A DNA stretch of 53,974 nucleotides, taken from positions 1 to 53,974 of the forward strand of contig CAIUZV010000068.1 of assembly GCA_903903735.1 (NCBI GenBank). The letters run 5' to 3'. Below the pieces are notes generated by a model, which saw only the letters and a program-made list of their open reading frames with translations, was not told the origin of the DNA and did not search any database. Positions 38,460 through 46,453 of the stretch are shown here, piece after piece. Numbering within the stretch: the first letter of the stretch is position 1; each line of letters starts with the position of its first letter. Origin of the DNA: an uncultured beta proteobacterium (GTDB lineage: Bacteria; Pseudomonadota; Gammaproteobacteria; Burkholderiales; Burkholderiaceae_B). A program made the translations under genes and the position numbers.

Positions 38460-39560
38460 TCAGTTAGAGCGTGGCATGAGCTCGGGCCGCAAGATTCCTT
38501 GTAGCTCTGAGTAAGGGATCATTAAGGTAGGCATCCCCAACGCATAGGGTCCGATCTCAAAGGGATCGTACGTAATAGCCATACCGTCCGCTAGCAGCGC
38601 GGCGTTTTCAGATGGCTTGAATGGCCACTTTTTGTCATACGCTTTGGGGTCGGCTTTAGCAAGGTCGTTTGTTTGCAGCCAGCGCGCATGCTGGCGTTTG
38701 AGCGCGGCCTCGAATGCAGGCATATTGTCAGATGGGATCATCGTTTGTAAATTGACGACGATGTCAGAGCGCGGCAACCAGTTCAAATATTGTGTAGTGG
38801 AGGTGCCATGGGCACCACCCGAGTAAATGTAGCTGTCAAGCTGCACGACGATGATCGTCGGTGTGGCACGCTTGAGTGCCGCGCGTAACAAAATCTCGTC
38901 GCGTGGTCGTGCGGTTGCCCAGAAATAATCGCTCAGCTGGCTGATTGTCTCGAAATTTTTTGCCTGGTTGCTCTCAATTTGTGCCATCGACAAGAGCGAC
39001 TGTTCAACAAAAGCGCTAAACCGTTCGTGCTCGGTAAAAATGAGACGCTCAAGCTTGATGGAGGGGCATTGCTTGCCAGTACATCCGGGCTTGGTTTGAA
39101 CCACCACTTGTTTTTTTGAGGGCTGTACACCTGGCACCTCACTTGTCTTGGGCGGGGTGGAACTTGGCGCCGCCGGCGCACGTGCAGAAGAAACTGGTGG
39201 GGGAGGGACGGAGGCTGGGCTCTTCGGAGGCGTTGTGGGAAGGGCAACAGGCATCCGTAGCGGGGTGGGTTGTGTGACACTTTGTGTGGTTGCGACGGGT
39301 GCGACTGGCTTGGCCGAGGTGGTGGTCTCGTTATATTGACTGCCGATATTGAAGGTGGCGCCGGAGCCAGTCTGAAATGTCGGGGCACCCGTATCAGCAG
39401 CGTCGGTCGACGAGGCGCTCGTAGTGGTTCGTGTAGTTGTCGGAGCCTTAGGCGATTGTGACGGGCTCGCCAGCGTAATGTCACCACTCGAACCTTGCGA
39501 GGAACAACCTGCGATCACAGTCAAAGCGCTCAGGCAAATGGTTAGTACAAATCGTCTCAC
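38460..39560 (-). CDS. Lipoprotein with DUF3298/RsiV-like domain
   Basis: Function unknown. The 366-residue protein has a lipobox VIAGC (Cys19), a long Ser/Thr/Pro/Ala-rich linker to about residue 150, and a C-terminal DUF4163/DUF3298 domain with the SYIYSGGAHGTSTTQY loop and the ending YDPFEIGPYALGMPTLMIPYSEL, as in RsiV and related lysozyme-responsive proteins. It starts 15 bases after gpx stops, so it is probably the last gene of the prx-phr-gpx operon. No sigma factor gene is adjacent, so an anti-sigma role is not supported. Confidence 0.85.
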   Translation of the reverse strand: MRRFVLTICLSALTVIAGCSSQGSSGDITLASPSQSPKAPTTTRTTTSASSTDAADTGAPTFQTGSGATFNIGSQYNETTTSAKPVAPVATTQSVTQPTPLRMPVALPTTPPKSPASVPPPPVSSARAPAAPSSTPPKTSEVPGVQPSKKQVVVQTKPGCTGKQCPSIKLERLIFTEHERFSAFVEQSLLSMAQIESNQAKNFETISQLSDYFWATARPRDEILLRAALKRATPTIIVVQLDSYIYSGGAHGTSTTQYLNWLPRSDIVVNLQTMIPSDNMPAFEAALKRQHARWLQTNDLAKADPKAYDKKWPFKPSENAALLADGMAITYDPFEIGPYALGMPTLMIPYSELQGILRPELMPRSN

Positions 39561-39575
39561 GTTGGCATTCCCTGT

Positions 39576-40079
39576 TTATTGATCAGCGGAAGTATAAGGG
39601 ACTGAAAGTGCCTGTTTAATGTTTTCACGCAGGGTGAGCGGTTTGGTCGCAGGGGCATAGCGGTCAACGACTTGCTGGTCACGAGCAACCAGAAACTTCG
39701 TGAAGTTCCATTTGATGGCTTCAGTGCCAAAGAGGCCTTTTTTCTCTTGTTTTAGCCATTCAAAAATCGGACTAGCGTTCGGACCATTTACCTCAACTTT
39801 AGCGAACATTGGAAAGGTGACATTAAATTGCGTTTCGCAGAACGCGGCGATTTCAGCGTTATCGCCAGGCTCTTGGTGACCGAACTGATCGCAGGGGAAT
39901 CCTAATACCGTGAAGCCTTGTGCGCCGAACTCTTGTTGTAGGACTTCTAGCTCAGCGTATTGCTTGGTGAAACCGCACTTTGAAGCGACGTTCACGAAAA
40001 GAAGCACCTGTCCCGCGTAGATTGAGAGTTGCTGCGGTTTGCCATCGATTGCGATGGCACTTAACTGTTCGAGGGACAT
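39576..40079 (-). CDS. Glutathione peroxidase family protein
   Basis: Thiol peroxidase reducing hydroperoxides. Motifs are FVNVASKCGFTKQY with the peroxidatic Cys, LGFPCDQFGHQEPG with the conserved Gln and a likely second redox Cys, and WNFTKFLV with the catalytic Trp/Asn. The ATG at 40077-40079 has TTGAGG seven bases before it and is preferred (167 residues) over an in-frame TTG four codons upstream that overlaps the photolyase stop. It follows the photolyase gene closely. Cys rather than selenocysteine is encoded. Confidence 0.94.
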   Translation of the reverse strand: MSLEQLSAIAIDGKPQQLSIYAGQVLLFVNVASKCGFTKQYAELEVLQQEFGAQGFTVLGFPCDQFGHQEPGDNAEIAAFCETQFNVTFPMFAKVEVNGPNASPIFEWLKQEKKGLFGTEAIKWNFTKFLVARDQQVVDRYAPATKPLTLRENIKQALSVPYTSADQ

Positions 40080-40087
40080 AGTTGGCC

Positions 40088-41506
40088 TCAAGGAGCAAGG
40101 GAGGAGAATGCCTCAATCGCACGCAGCCGAGAGCTGCGCAGATCGACGCGTTGTGCAGGGTAGCCGATGGCCGAACGGGTCAACGGCAGTGGATCGTGAA
40201 TTTCCTTGGCGCTTAGATGCGCAAGCTCTGGGATCCAGTGCTTAATAAAGGCGCCTGTTGGATCAAAACGTTCTGATTGGCTAATCGGATTAAACACGCG
40301 GAAATAGGGTGCCGAATCTGCACCGGTCGATGCGCTCCACTGCCAACCGCCGTTATTGGCAGCAAGCTCGCCATCAATAAGATGTTGCATAAAAAAGGCC
40401 TCGCCCCGACGCCAGTCGATCAGCATATTTTTGGTCAAGTACATGGCAACAACCATACGCAAGCGATTGTGCATCCATCCAGTCCGTAATAGCTGGCGCA
40501 TGGCGGCATCAATCAGCGGGACACCAGTCTGACCGCTCGACCACGCGTTGAAGTCCTCGTCAGCGTCGCGCCAGACGATGGCATTTGTCTGTGGGCGCAT
40601 GGGCTGATGCATAGAAAGTTCAGGGTAGCCGTGCAGCAGATGCTGATAGAACTCGCGCCATAACAGCTCGCTGATCCAGGTGGTGATGCCTGGCTGTCCG
40701 GTACCTATCTCACCCTGATTACAGATCATGGCACGGTGCAAACATTGGCCAGCCGAAAGCAGGCCAGCGGCCAAATAGGGTGATAGCGTGCTCGTTCCCG
40801 GTAACGCGGGAATATCGCGGTCGCGCTGATAGTGATAAATCGCTTCCTCTGAGAACCGTTCTAGCCGCAGTTGCGCTTCTGTTTCGCTTGCTGGCCAGCC
40901 GTCGCGAATAGCTTGCGACACTTGTGCGCAATAGGGGAGACTGTCTGGAACTGGATCTGCTTTGACAGAGGGCAACTTCGCTTGCTTAGCGGGTCCTGGC
41001 GTCACTGCGTAAGGATGGTCTTCCAGTGCACGGCGGCAGGCACGCGAAAACGGTGTAAACACCCGGTAGTAGCTATCACCACCGGTCATGATGGTGCCTG
41101 GCTCAAGAAGCGTTGCGCCTAAGTGCCCGGTGAGCACGATCCCATGCTCTTTAAGCAGTTTGTAGCTGGCCCGGTCTCGATTGCGCTCGTTGAGGCCATA
41201 CTCACGGTTGCAATGTACGGAGTCAGCACCATGTTGTTGCGCGAACGTCAACAAAGCCTGCGGTACATTTTTCCACCGAGGTACGACAAGTAGTTTTAGC
41301 GGAATGTTCAGATTGGCCAAGTCGCCCGATAAGCTTTTGAGCGCACGCAGCCAGAATTGCACCTTGATTGGTGCGTCCTGATGGGACGCCCATTGCTCCT
41401 CAGAGATGATGAATAGTCCAATCGTTGGGCCCGTTGCCGCTGCAGCGTATAAGGCGGGCTGGTCATGAATCCGCAGATCGGTCCTGAACCAACAGATACT
41501 TGTCAT
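40088..41506 (-). CDS. phrB: Deoxyribodipyrimidine photolyase
   Basis: Uses blue light to split cyclobutane pyrimidine dimers. The 472-residue protein starts with the antenna-domain motif ICWFRTDLRIHDQPAL and has the FAD-binding C-terminal half with SELLWREFYQHLL, GQTGVPLIDAAMRQL, GWMHNRLRMVVAMYLTKN, GEAFFMQHLIDGELAANNG and ASTGADSAPYFRVFNP. These are standard class I CPD photolyase signatures. It overlaps the upstream peroxiredoxin gene by four bases. Confidence 0.96.
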   Translation of the reverse strand: MTSICWFRTDLRIHDQPALYAAAATGPTIGLFIISEEQWASHQDAPIKVQFWLRALKSLSGDLANLNIPLKLLVVPRWKNVPQALLTFAQQHGADSVHCNREYGLNERNRDRASYKLLKEHGIVLTGHLGATLLEPGTIMTGGDSYYRVFTPFSRACRRALEDHPYAVTPGPAKQAKLPSVKADPVPDSLPYCAQVSQAIRDGWPASETEAQLRLERFSEEAIYHYQRDRDIPALPGTSTLSPYLAAGLLSAGQCLHRAMICNQGEIGTGQPGITTWISELLWREFYQHLLHGYPELSMHQPMRPQTNAIVWRDADEDFNAWSSGQTGVPLIDAAMRQLLRTGWMHNRLRMVVAMYLTKNMLIDWRRGEAFFMQHLIDGELAANNGGWQWSASTGADSAPYFRVFNPISQSERFDPTGAFIKHWIPELAHLSAKEIHDPLPLTRSAIGYPAQRVDLRSSRLRAIEAFSSLAP

Positions 41507-42081
41507 TTTGTCTGCTCGCGCCAGCGCTTCACTGCTGCAAGCGTACTAGAGACGTGTTGATCTGGATTCAGGCTCGCATGTGTGAAATAAATCTTTTGGT
41601 CCGGTGTCACCACATACGAAATACGGCTTGCCATGGCTGATGAGAAAAACATCGTAGCTTGGTAGGCTTTCATCGTCGTGCGGTCGAGATCTGCCCCGAC
41701 AGCAAACTTACCGCCACAGGGTCCAAGTGAGAACTTCTTAAGGGTCTCAATGTCATCGCCAGAAACGCCGATGACCGTTGCGCCGAGCGCCTGAAAGTCA
41801 TCCGTTGCCTGGGCGAAGAGGTTTGCTTCAATTGAGCATCCGCTGGTGAAGGCTTTTGGGTAAAAGTACACAATCACCGGACCGGTTTTCAGTGCTTCGG
41901 TGAGCGTGAAGGTGAACGTATTGCCAGCCAACGCTGCCGGCGCACTGAAAGCAGGGGCTGTGGCCCCCGGCTGCAGTTGTGCCCAGGCGACAGGCTGCAA
42001 ACAGAGCGTTGCAACTAAAATTGCTATAGCGCGCATACCAATGGGCATTTGATTTAGATCAAGTTGAAGTAGTTGTTTCAT
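41503..42081 (-). CDS. Exported peroxiredoxin (BCP/PrxQ-like)
   Basis: Thiol peroxidase predicted to act outside the cytosol. The 192-residue frame has a signal peptide (MRAIAILVATLCLQPVAWA, before QLQPGATAPAF), and the peroxidatic Cys in YFYPKAFTSGCSIEA. A further Cys in SLGPCGGKF could be the resolving one. Start is uncertain: ATG codons at residues 1, 12 and 16 all lack a clear ribosome binding site, and residue 16 would give the most compact signal peptide. It heads a run with photolyase and glutathione peroxidase. Confidence 0.9.
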   Translation of the reverse strand: MKQLLQLDLNQMPIGMRAIAILVATLCLQPVAWAQLQPGATAPAFSAPAALAGNTFTFTLTEALKTGPVIVYFYPKAFTSGCSIEANLFAQATDDFQALGATVIGVSGDDIETLKKFSLGPCGGKFAVGADLDRTTMKAYQATMFFSSAMASRISYVVTPDQKIYFTHASLNPDQHVSSTLAAVKRWREQTK

Positions 42082-42134
42082 TCGTTTTTTAGCGTACAGT
42101 TACACGGTGAGAGCAATTTAGAAAAGGAGACGAC

Positions 42135-42488
42135 ATGGTTCGACATCCTGCAAAGTTTCGTGATCTAGTGGTGTGTGCCTTAATGTTGGGTGCCGGGCTA
42201 TCTTTGTTTGCACCGCCCAGTGTTGCTCAACGACCACTACCCCCAGTCCCCGCGATTGTTTGGCCGGACGCTGTGCAGTCAGATCCCCCGCGCTGGAGTG
42301 AGGAGGACGTCACGCCGGAGCAAAAGTTCAAGACTGCCCGCGCCGAAGCTCTAGCCGCACATCAAGACGCACAAAACACCTGCAAAACCATGCCCAACGA
42401 AGATCAGCGACTTTGTTTAGCGCAAGCGCGGGTCGTGTTTGACGCCGACATGCAGGAGATACGACAGCGTTTCGGCGATTTTCGCTAG
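42135..42488 (+). CDS. Small exported protein of unknown function
   Basis: A 117-residue protein with a strong ribosome binding site (AAGGAG ending six bases before the ATG) and a clear signal peptide (LVVCALMLGAGLSLFAPPSVAQ, likely cleavage after AQ or before it). The mature part has a Pro-rich start and a charged helical C-terminus with two Cys (NTCKTMP and RLCLAQ) that could form a disulfide. Not recognised as a known family. It is divergent from the peroxiredoxin gene with only 53 bases between, and shares the stop tetranucleotide CTAG with the convergent doxX. Confidence 0.75.
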   Translation: MVRHPAKFRDLVVCALMLGAGLSLFAPPSVAQRPLPPVPAIVWPDAVQSDPPRWSEEDVTPEQKFKTARAEALAAHQDAQNTCKTMPNEDQRLCLAQARVVFDADMQEIRQRFGDFR

Positions 42489-42889
42489 TTAAAACGCCCC
42501 CGTGTCCCGGCAAGGCTGAATTTGCCTGCGCCAAGTAAGGCGACACACAGCGCGCCAAACAAAAAGAAACCCTGTAACTCAAGAAACCAACCGCCGGTTT
42601 TCGTCAGTTGAAACAGCTGATGGCTGTGCGCTAGATAAATCGCAATCAGCATGTTGAACACCACCACTAAGGCAGCGGGCCGTGTCAATACACCCAACAC
42701 CATGAGGGCAGGTGCCACGATTTCCCCGATGTACACCCCAAACGCGAGAGAACTCGGCCACCCGTTGGTCACAACGAGTGCGCTGATCCCATCAATTCCA
42801 TTAATTAGCTTGTGTAGGCCATGGGATAGCATCAGCAGCCCAACAGTCAGGCGCAGTATCAGCTTGCCGGCATCATCGAAACGATTCAT
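42485..42889 (-). CDS. DoxX family membrane protein
   Basis: Four-helix inner-membrane protein of the DoxX/DoxD family, linked in other bacteria to redox or oxidative-stress complexes. Motifs are LRLTVGLLMLSHGLHKL, the GEIVAPALMVLGVLTRPAAL segment and NMLIAIYLAH. An ATG nine codons upstream (42916) is open, but the ATG at 42887-42889 has GAGGAAA before it and gives MNRFDDAGKLILR, the family N-terminus (134 residues). It overlaps the convergent small gene by the four bases CTAG. Confidence 0.88.
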   Translation of the reverse strand: MNRFDDAGKLILRLTVGLLMLSHGLHKLINGIDGISALVVTNGWPSSLAFGVYIGEIVAPALMVLGVLTRPAALVVVFNMLIAIYLAHSHQLFQLTKTGGWFLELQGFFLFGALCVALLGAGKFSLAGTRGRFN

Positions 42890-43085
42890 CAAGTTTCCTC
42901 TTGTGGAGTGCCCCAAAGCTTAGTAGGAATCAGCTAAGCCAGAGATGCACAATGCTAACAGAGCAGGACGCTCAGTTCAGAGATTTTCTTTGGTGGCAAA
43001 AGGAAATCCCACGACGGTATTAAGGATTACTTTTTTGACTATTCGGTATGATTAGCCAGCAGAATACGCATATCAGGAGCGCGCA

Positions 43086-44264
43086 GTGGAAACGAATCAC
43101 GCAGCAGGTCAAGAAAGTGAAGAATCAAAGATGATCGTCGAATTAGTTGCCAAGTTCGTCGACCAAGAATTAATGCCACTTGAGGCCGGTGTGCTTAGTC
43201 GAGAGATCGCCGGAGAGCATTGTGCACTAACCAAAGACGAAGAAGCGAGCTTACGCGCGAAGTGCAAGGAATTAGGCTTGTGGGCTCTGGATGCACCTGA
43301 AGCGATGGGCGGAGCGAACTTGCCGGCCGTGACGCTTATGGCGCTAAACGAAGAACTCGGCCGTACAGTGGTGCCTTTTACCTTCCCACCCGATTCGCCG
43401 AATCTCCATATGTTGATGGCAACGGCCAACGAGCAACAAAAGAAAAAGTATCTTGAGCCGTATGCCACGGGTGACGCAAAATCTGCCATTGCGATTTCGG
43501 AGCCTAACGCTGGTGGAGATCCGTCCGGGATGTTGACCCGTGCAGTCTTGGATGGCGACAGCTGGGTCATCAATGGCCGCAAGATCTGGGTCAGTCGTGT
43601 GCCGGCCGCAGACTTCGTCGTTGTGATGGCACGCGTCGGCTCAGGCAAGCGTCACGAAGGGATCACGGCATTTATCGTAGACAAGGGGACTAAAGGTTTT
43701 GAAATCTTGCGTGAGATTCCCATGCTCGCCGGCCATCGAACCTATGAACTCGCGTTTGAAGACTGCCGGATTCCGAAAGAGAATTTGTTGGGTGAGGTCG
43801 GAGCGGGCTTCGCGCCGATGCAACTGCGTCTGGTGATACGACGCCTGCAGATGGGGGCATGGTGTATTGGCATGTGTCGTCGTGCACTCGACATGATGTG
43901 CACGCACGCCAAACAACGTGTCACGTTTGGTATGCCCCTGAGCGATCGTCAGGCCATTCAGTGGTGGATTGCTGATGCGGCCATGAAAATGCATGCCTGT
44001 CGGTTAATGGTGCTTGATGCCGCGCGTAAGCAGGACTTGGGCCAGGATGTGAAGTTCGAAGCCTCGATGATCAAAGTGTATGCCACCGAGATGGCGGCCG
44101 AGATTATTGATCACGCTATGCAAACATTTGGAGCAATGGGTGTAACGAAAGAGATGCCGCTTCATTTGATGGCGCAACGTATTCGCGTCATGCGCGTTTA
44201 TGAAGGACCTTCAGAAGTACACCGTATGTCTATCGCTAAAAAGATTTTGAAAGAGGCACGCTAA
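43086..44264 (+). CDS. Acyl-CoA dehydrogenase family protein
   Basis: FAD-dependent acyl-CoA dehydrogenase of unknown substrate. The start is GTG with AGGAG about six bases upstream; 392 residues. Motifs are ALNEELGRT, AIAISEPNAGGDPSG, GRKIWVSRVPAADF, the QTFGAMGVTKEMPLHLMAQRIR segment and the C-terminal RVYEGPSEVHRMSIAKKIL. The next codon after its stop is the start of the CaiB-type gene, and an enoyl-CoA hydratase follows: a caiA-caiB-caiD-like trio. Confidence 0.92.
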   Translation: METNHAAGQESEESKMIVELVAKFVDQELMPLEAGVLSREIAGEHCALTKDEEASLRAKCKELGLWALDAPEAMGGANLPAVTLMALNEELGRTVVPFTFPPDSPNLHMLMATANEQQKKKYLEPYATGDAKSAIAISEPNAGGDPSGMLTRAVLDGDSWVINGRKIWVSRVPAADFVVVMARVGSGKRHEGITAFIVDKGTKGFEILREIPMLAGHRTYELAFEDCRIPKENLLGEVGAGFAPMQLRLVIRRLQMGAWCIGMCRRALDMMCTHAKQRVTFGMPLSDRQAIQWWIADAAMKMHACRLMVLDAARKQDLGQDVKFEASMIKVYATEMAAEIIDHAMQTFGAMGVTKEMPLHLMAQRIRVMRVYEGPSEVHRMSIAKKILKEAR

Positions 44265-45464
44265 GTGCGGAAAAATACACCTTTAGATGGCATCACTGTC
44301 ATCGATCTGACCCAAATTTACCAAGGGCCTTACGCCACGTTCTTGATGGCAAAAGCGGGCGCTGATGTCATCAAGATTGAGCCAATCAATGGTGAGCCTT
44401 CGCGCATTCGTGCCAAGGTCAGCGGAAGTGCCTCGTTGCCTATGGCGATGCTCAACACGAATAAGCGCGGTGTCACGCTCAATCTAAAGACGGAAGGCGG
44501 ACGCAAGCTGTTTAAGGAAATGATCAAGCGCGCAGACATCGTGGTCGAAAACTTCGCGCCTGGTGTGATGGATCGTCTAGGAGTAGGGTGGTCGGTTCTG
44601 CACGAGATCAATCCACGGTTGATCTATGGAACGGGCACTGGGTATGGTTTGTCGGGTCCTGATCGCGACAACCTTGCGATGGATGTGACGATTCAAGCCT
44701 CGTCTGGAATGATGAGTGTGACAGGGATGCCAGATGGCCCGCCGATGCGTGCTGGAGCGTCGATCGTAGATTTTCTGAGCGGTGTGCACTTGTATGCTGG
44801 CATCATGACGGCACTCTATGAGCGTACCCAAACGGGTGAAGGGCGCCTAGTTGAAGTAGCGATGCAAGATACGGCTTATCCTACGCTCGCATCGAATCTA
44901 GGATTTACCTACAGAGGTAGTGGTGCTTTACCGCCTCGAGTGGGCAATCGGCATGGTGGTCTGGCGCTGGCGCCCTATAACGTCTATGAAGCGAGCGATG
45001 GGCATATTGCGGTGGTGTGTGTGACTGAACCTCACTGGCACAAGATGCTGGCCGCGATGGGTCGTGAGGATCTACAAGATGATCCACGGTTTTCTACGAA
45101 CAAGGCACGCGTAGAGAATCTTGCACAAACAGACGAGGTGGTGCAGCAATGGGCTAGCTCGCGCACACGCGATGAACTGGTTGCGTTAAGCAAGCAGCAT
45201 GGGTTTCCTGCAGCACCGGTTCGTAACTTAATTGAAGTGATGAACGATCCCCACATGCACGCGCGCGGCATGCTGGAGTGGTTCGAGGATCAAGATCTCG
45301 GTCGTGTTGTTTTGCCAGGCAGTCCGCTGATGATTCACGGTACGGATCGCGTAGCGACCGTATCGAGTCCGAAACTTGGACAACATAATCAAGAGGTTTA
45401 TGGGCAGTGGCTGGGAATGTCGGATGCTTCCATTGAAGCATTAAAGAAAGAAGGCACGATTTAA
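44265..45464 (+). CDS. Class III CoA-transferase (CaiB/BaiF family)
   Basis: Moves CoA between acids, activating the substrate of this pathway. The GTG start directly follows the previous stop; 399 residues. Family features are GITVIDLTQIYQGPYATFLMAKAGADVIKIE, NTNKRGVTLNLKTEGG, VENFAPGVMDRLG, the catalytic Asp in NLAMDVTIQASSGMMSVTG, and SIVDFLSG. The substrate cannot be read; no transporter gene such as caiT is nearby. Confidence 0.93.
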   Translation: MRKNTPLDGITVIDLTQIYQGPYATFLMAKAGADVIKIEPINGEPSRIRAKVSGSASLPMAMLNTNKRGVTLNLKTEGGRKLFKEMIKRADIVVENFAPGVMDRLGVGWSVLHEINPRLIYGTGTGYGLSGPDRDNLAMDVTIQASSGMMSVTGMPDGPPMRAGASIVDFLSGVHLYAGIMTALYERTQTGEGRLVEVAMQDTAYPTLASNLGFTYRGSGALPPRVGNRHGGLALAPYNVYEASDGHIAVVCVTEPHWHKMLAAMGREDLQDDPRFSTNKARVENLAQTDEVVQQWASSRTRDELVALSKQHGFPAAPVRNLIEVMNDPHMHARGMLEWFEDQDLGRVVLPGSPLMIHGTDRVATVSSPKLGQHNQEVYGQWLGMSDASIEALKKEGTI

Positions 45465-45509
45465 CTGTCTACCTTAATACAAGCGGGATACGACCCACAG
45501 GAGATTCGC

Positions 45510-46313
45510 ATGACTGCATTACCGGTTACGTATGAACAAGAGGGCGGCATCGTTATTCTGACCTTGAACGAGCCAGATACCCGCAACGCCTTGTCGCCTG
45601 AAATTAACGATGCCCTCGTCGAGTATGTCGCGAAAATTAACAAAGACTATAGCGTCGGTTGCGTGATCTTGACGGGTGCAGGCGAGGGTTTTTCCTCCGG
45701 CGGTAACGTCAAACGGATGCAAGATCGCAGTACGTCTGCCGTCCAGAAGGCGCCTGTCGATGTTCGCCGCTATTACACCGAAGGCATTCAGCGGGTACCC
45801 GTCGCACTCTATAACCTGGAAGCTCCTATCATTGCAGCTGTAAACGGTGCCGCAATCGGAGCGGGTTTAGACTTAGCGACGATGTGTGACATTCGTATTG
45901 CCGCGCGCAGTGCGAAGTTCGGTGAAAGTTTTGCGCGAGTAGGACTAGTCTCGGGCGATGGCGGTGCTTGGTTCCTGCCACGTGCGGTGGGAATGTCTAA
46001 GGCGTTCGAGATGACGTTCACGGGTGATTTCCTTGATGGCGAAGAGGCCGCGCGAATTGGATTGGTTTCAAAAGTGGTGGACGATGCGGCGCTGATGGAC
46101 GAGGCGAGGGCAATGGCGGCGCGTATCGCTGCACATCCTGTGCATGCCATTCGCGCGAGCAAAAAATTGGTACGGGACTCGCAGCATGTCAGTCTGCCGG
46201 TGTCACTCGATATGGCGTCGGCCTATCAGGCGCTCGTACAGACAACCTACGATCATCGCGAAGCCATCACGGCTTTTGCGGAGAAACGTAAACCAAAGTT
46301 CGAGAATCGTTAA
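45510..46313 (+). CDS. Enoyl-CoA hydratase/isomerase family protein
   Basis: Crotonase-fold enzyme, 267 residues, with the oxyanion-hole segments GAGEGFSSGGNVKRM and NGAAIGAGLDLATMCDIRIAA. One catalytic Glu position is kept in KFGESFARVGL; the second position reads SGDGGAW. AGGAG precedes the ATG by eight bases. It completes the dehydrogenase/CoA-transferase/hydratase trio, 45 bases after the CoA-transferase gene. Confidence 0.92.
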   Translation: MTALPVTYEQEGGIVILTLNEPDTRNALSPEINDALVEYVAKINKDYSVGCVILTGAGEGFSSGGNVKRMQDRSTSAVQKAPVDVRRYYTEGIQRVPVALYNLEAPIIAAVNGAAIGAGLDLATMCDIRIAARSAKFGESFARVGLVSGDGGAWFLPRAVGMSKAFEMTFTGDFLDGEEAARIGLVSKVVDDAALMDEARAMAARIAAHPVHAIRASKKLVRDSQHVSLPVSLDMASAYQALVQTTYDHREAITAFAEKRKPKFENR

Positions 46314-46345
46314 GAGGCACAGGACGCTTTGATCCTAGCCAGCGT

Positions 46346-46362
46346 GTCGCCACTAGGGCGAC
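46346..46362 (+). terminator. Hairpin after the enoyl-CoA hydratase gene
   Basis: GTCGCC-ACTAG-GGCGAC, a 6-bp perfect stem with a 5-base loop, starts 33 bases after the stop. A T run is missing, so it is only a possible transcript end. Confidence 0.3.
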
Positions 46363-46416
46363 GAATCGAGGTTTAATCAAGTAGGCGAACATTGGCTTGT
46401 CTATGCGTAATAACCG

Positions 46417-46432
46417 CATAATGTATATTATG
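46417..46432. promoter_or_regulatory. AT-rich palindrome upstream of the ketopantoate-reductase-like gene
   Basis: CATAAT-GTAT-ATTATG is a perfect 6-bp inverted repeat with a 4-base centre, 21 bases before the start codon. Position and symmetry fit an operator for a dimeric regulator such as a GntR-type protein; no regulator gene is adjacent, and the region also offers -10-like sequences. Confidence 0.4.
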
Positions 46433-46453
46433 TAAAGTATTGGAAATATGTAA

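Noticed and set aside
38933-39487. Second minus-strand open frame of 184 codons inside the DUF3298 lipoprotein gene
   Set aside because: It is a shifted frame of the low-complexity linker region; Arg/Pro-rich translation without structure.
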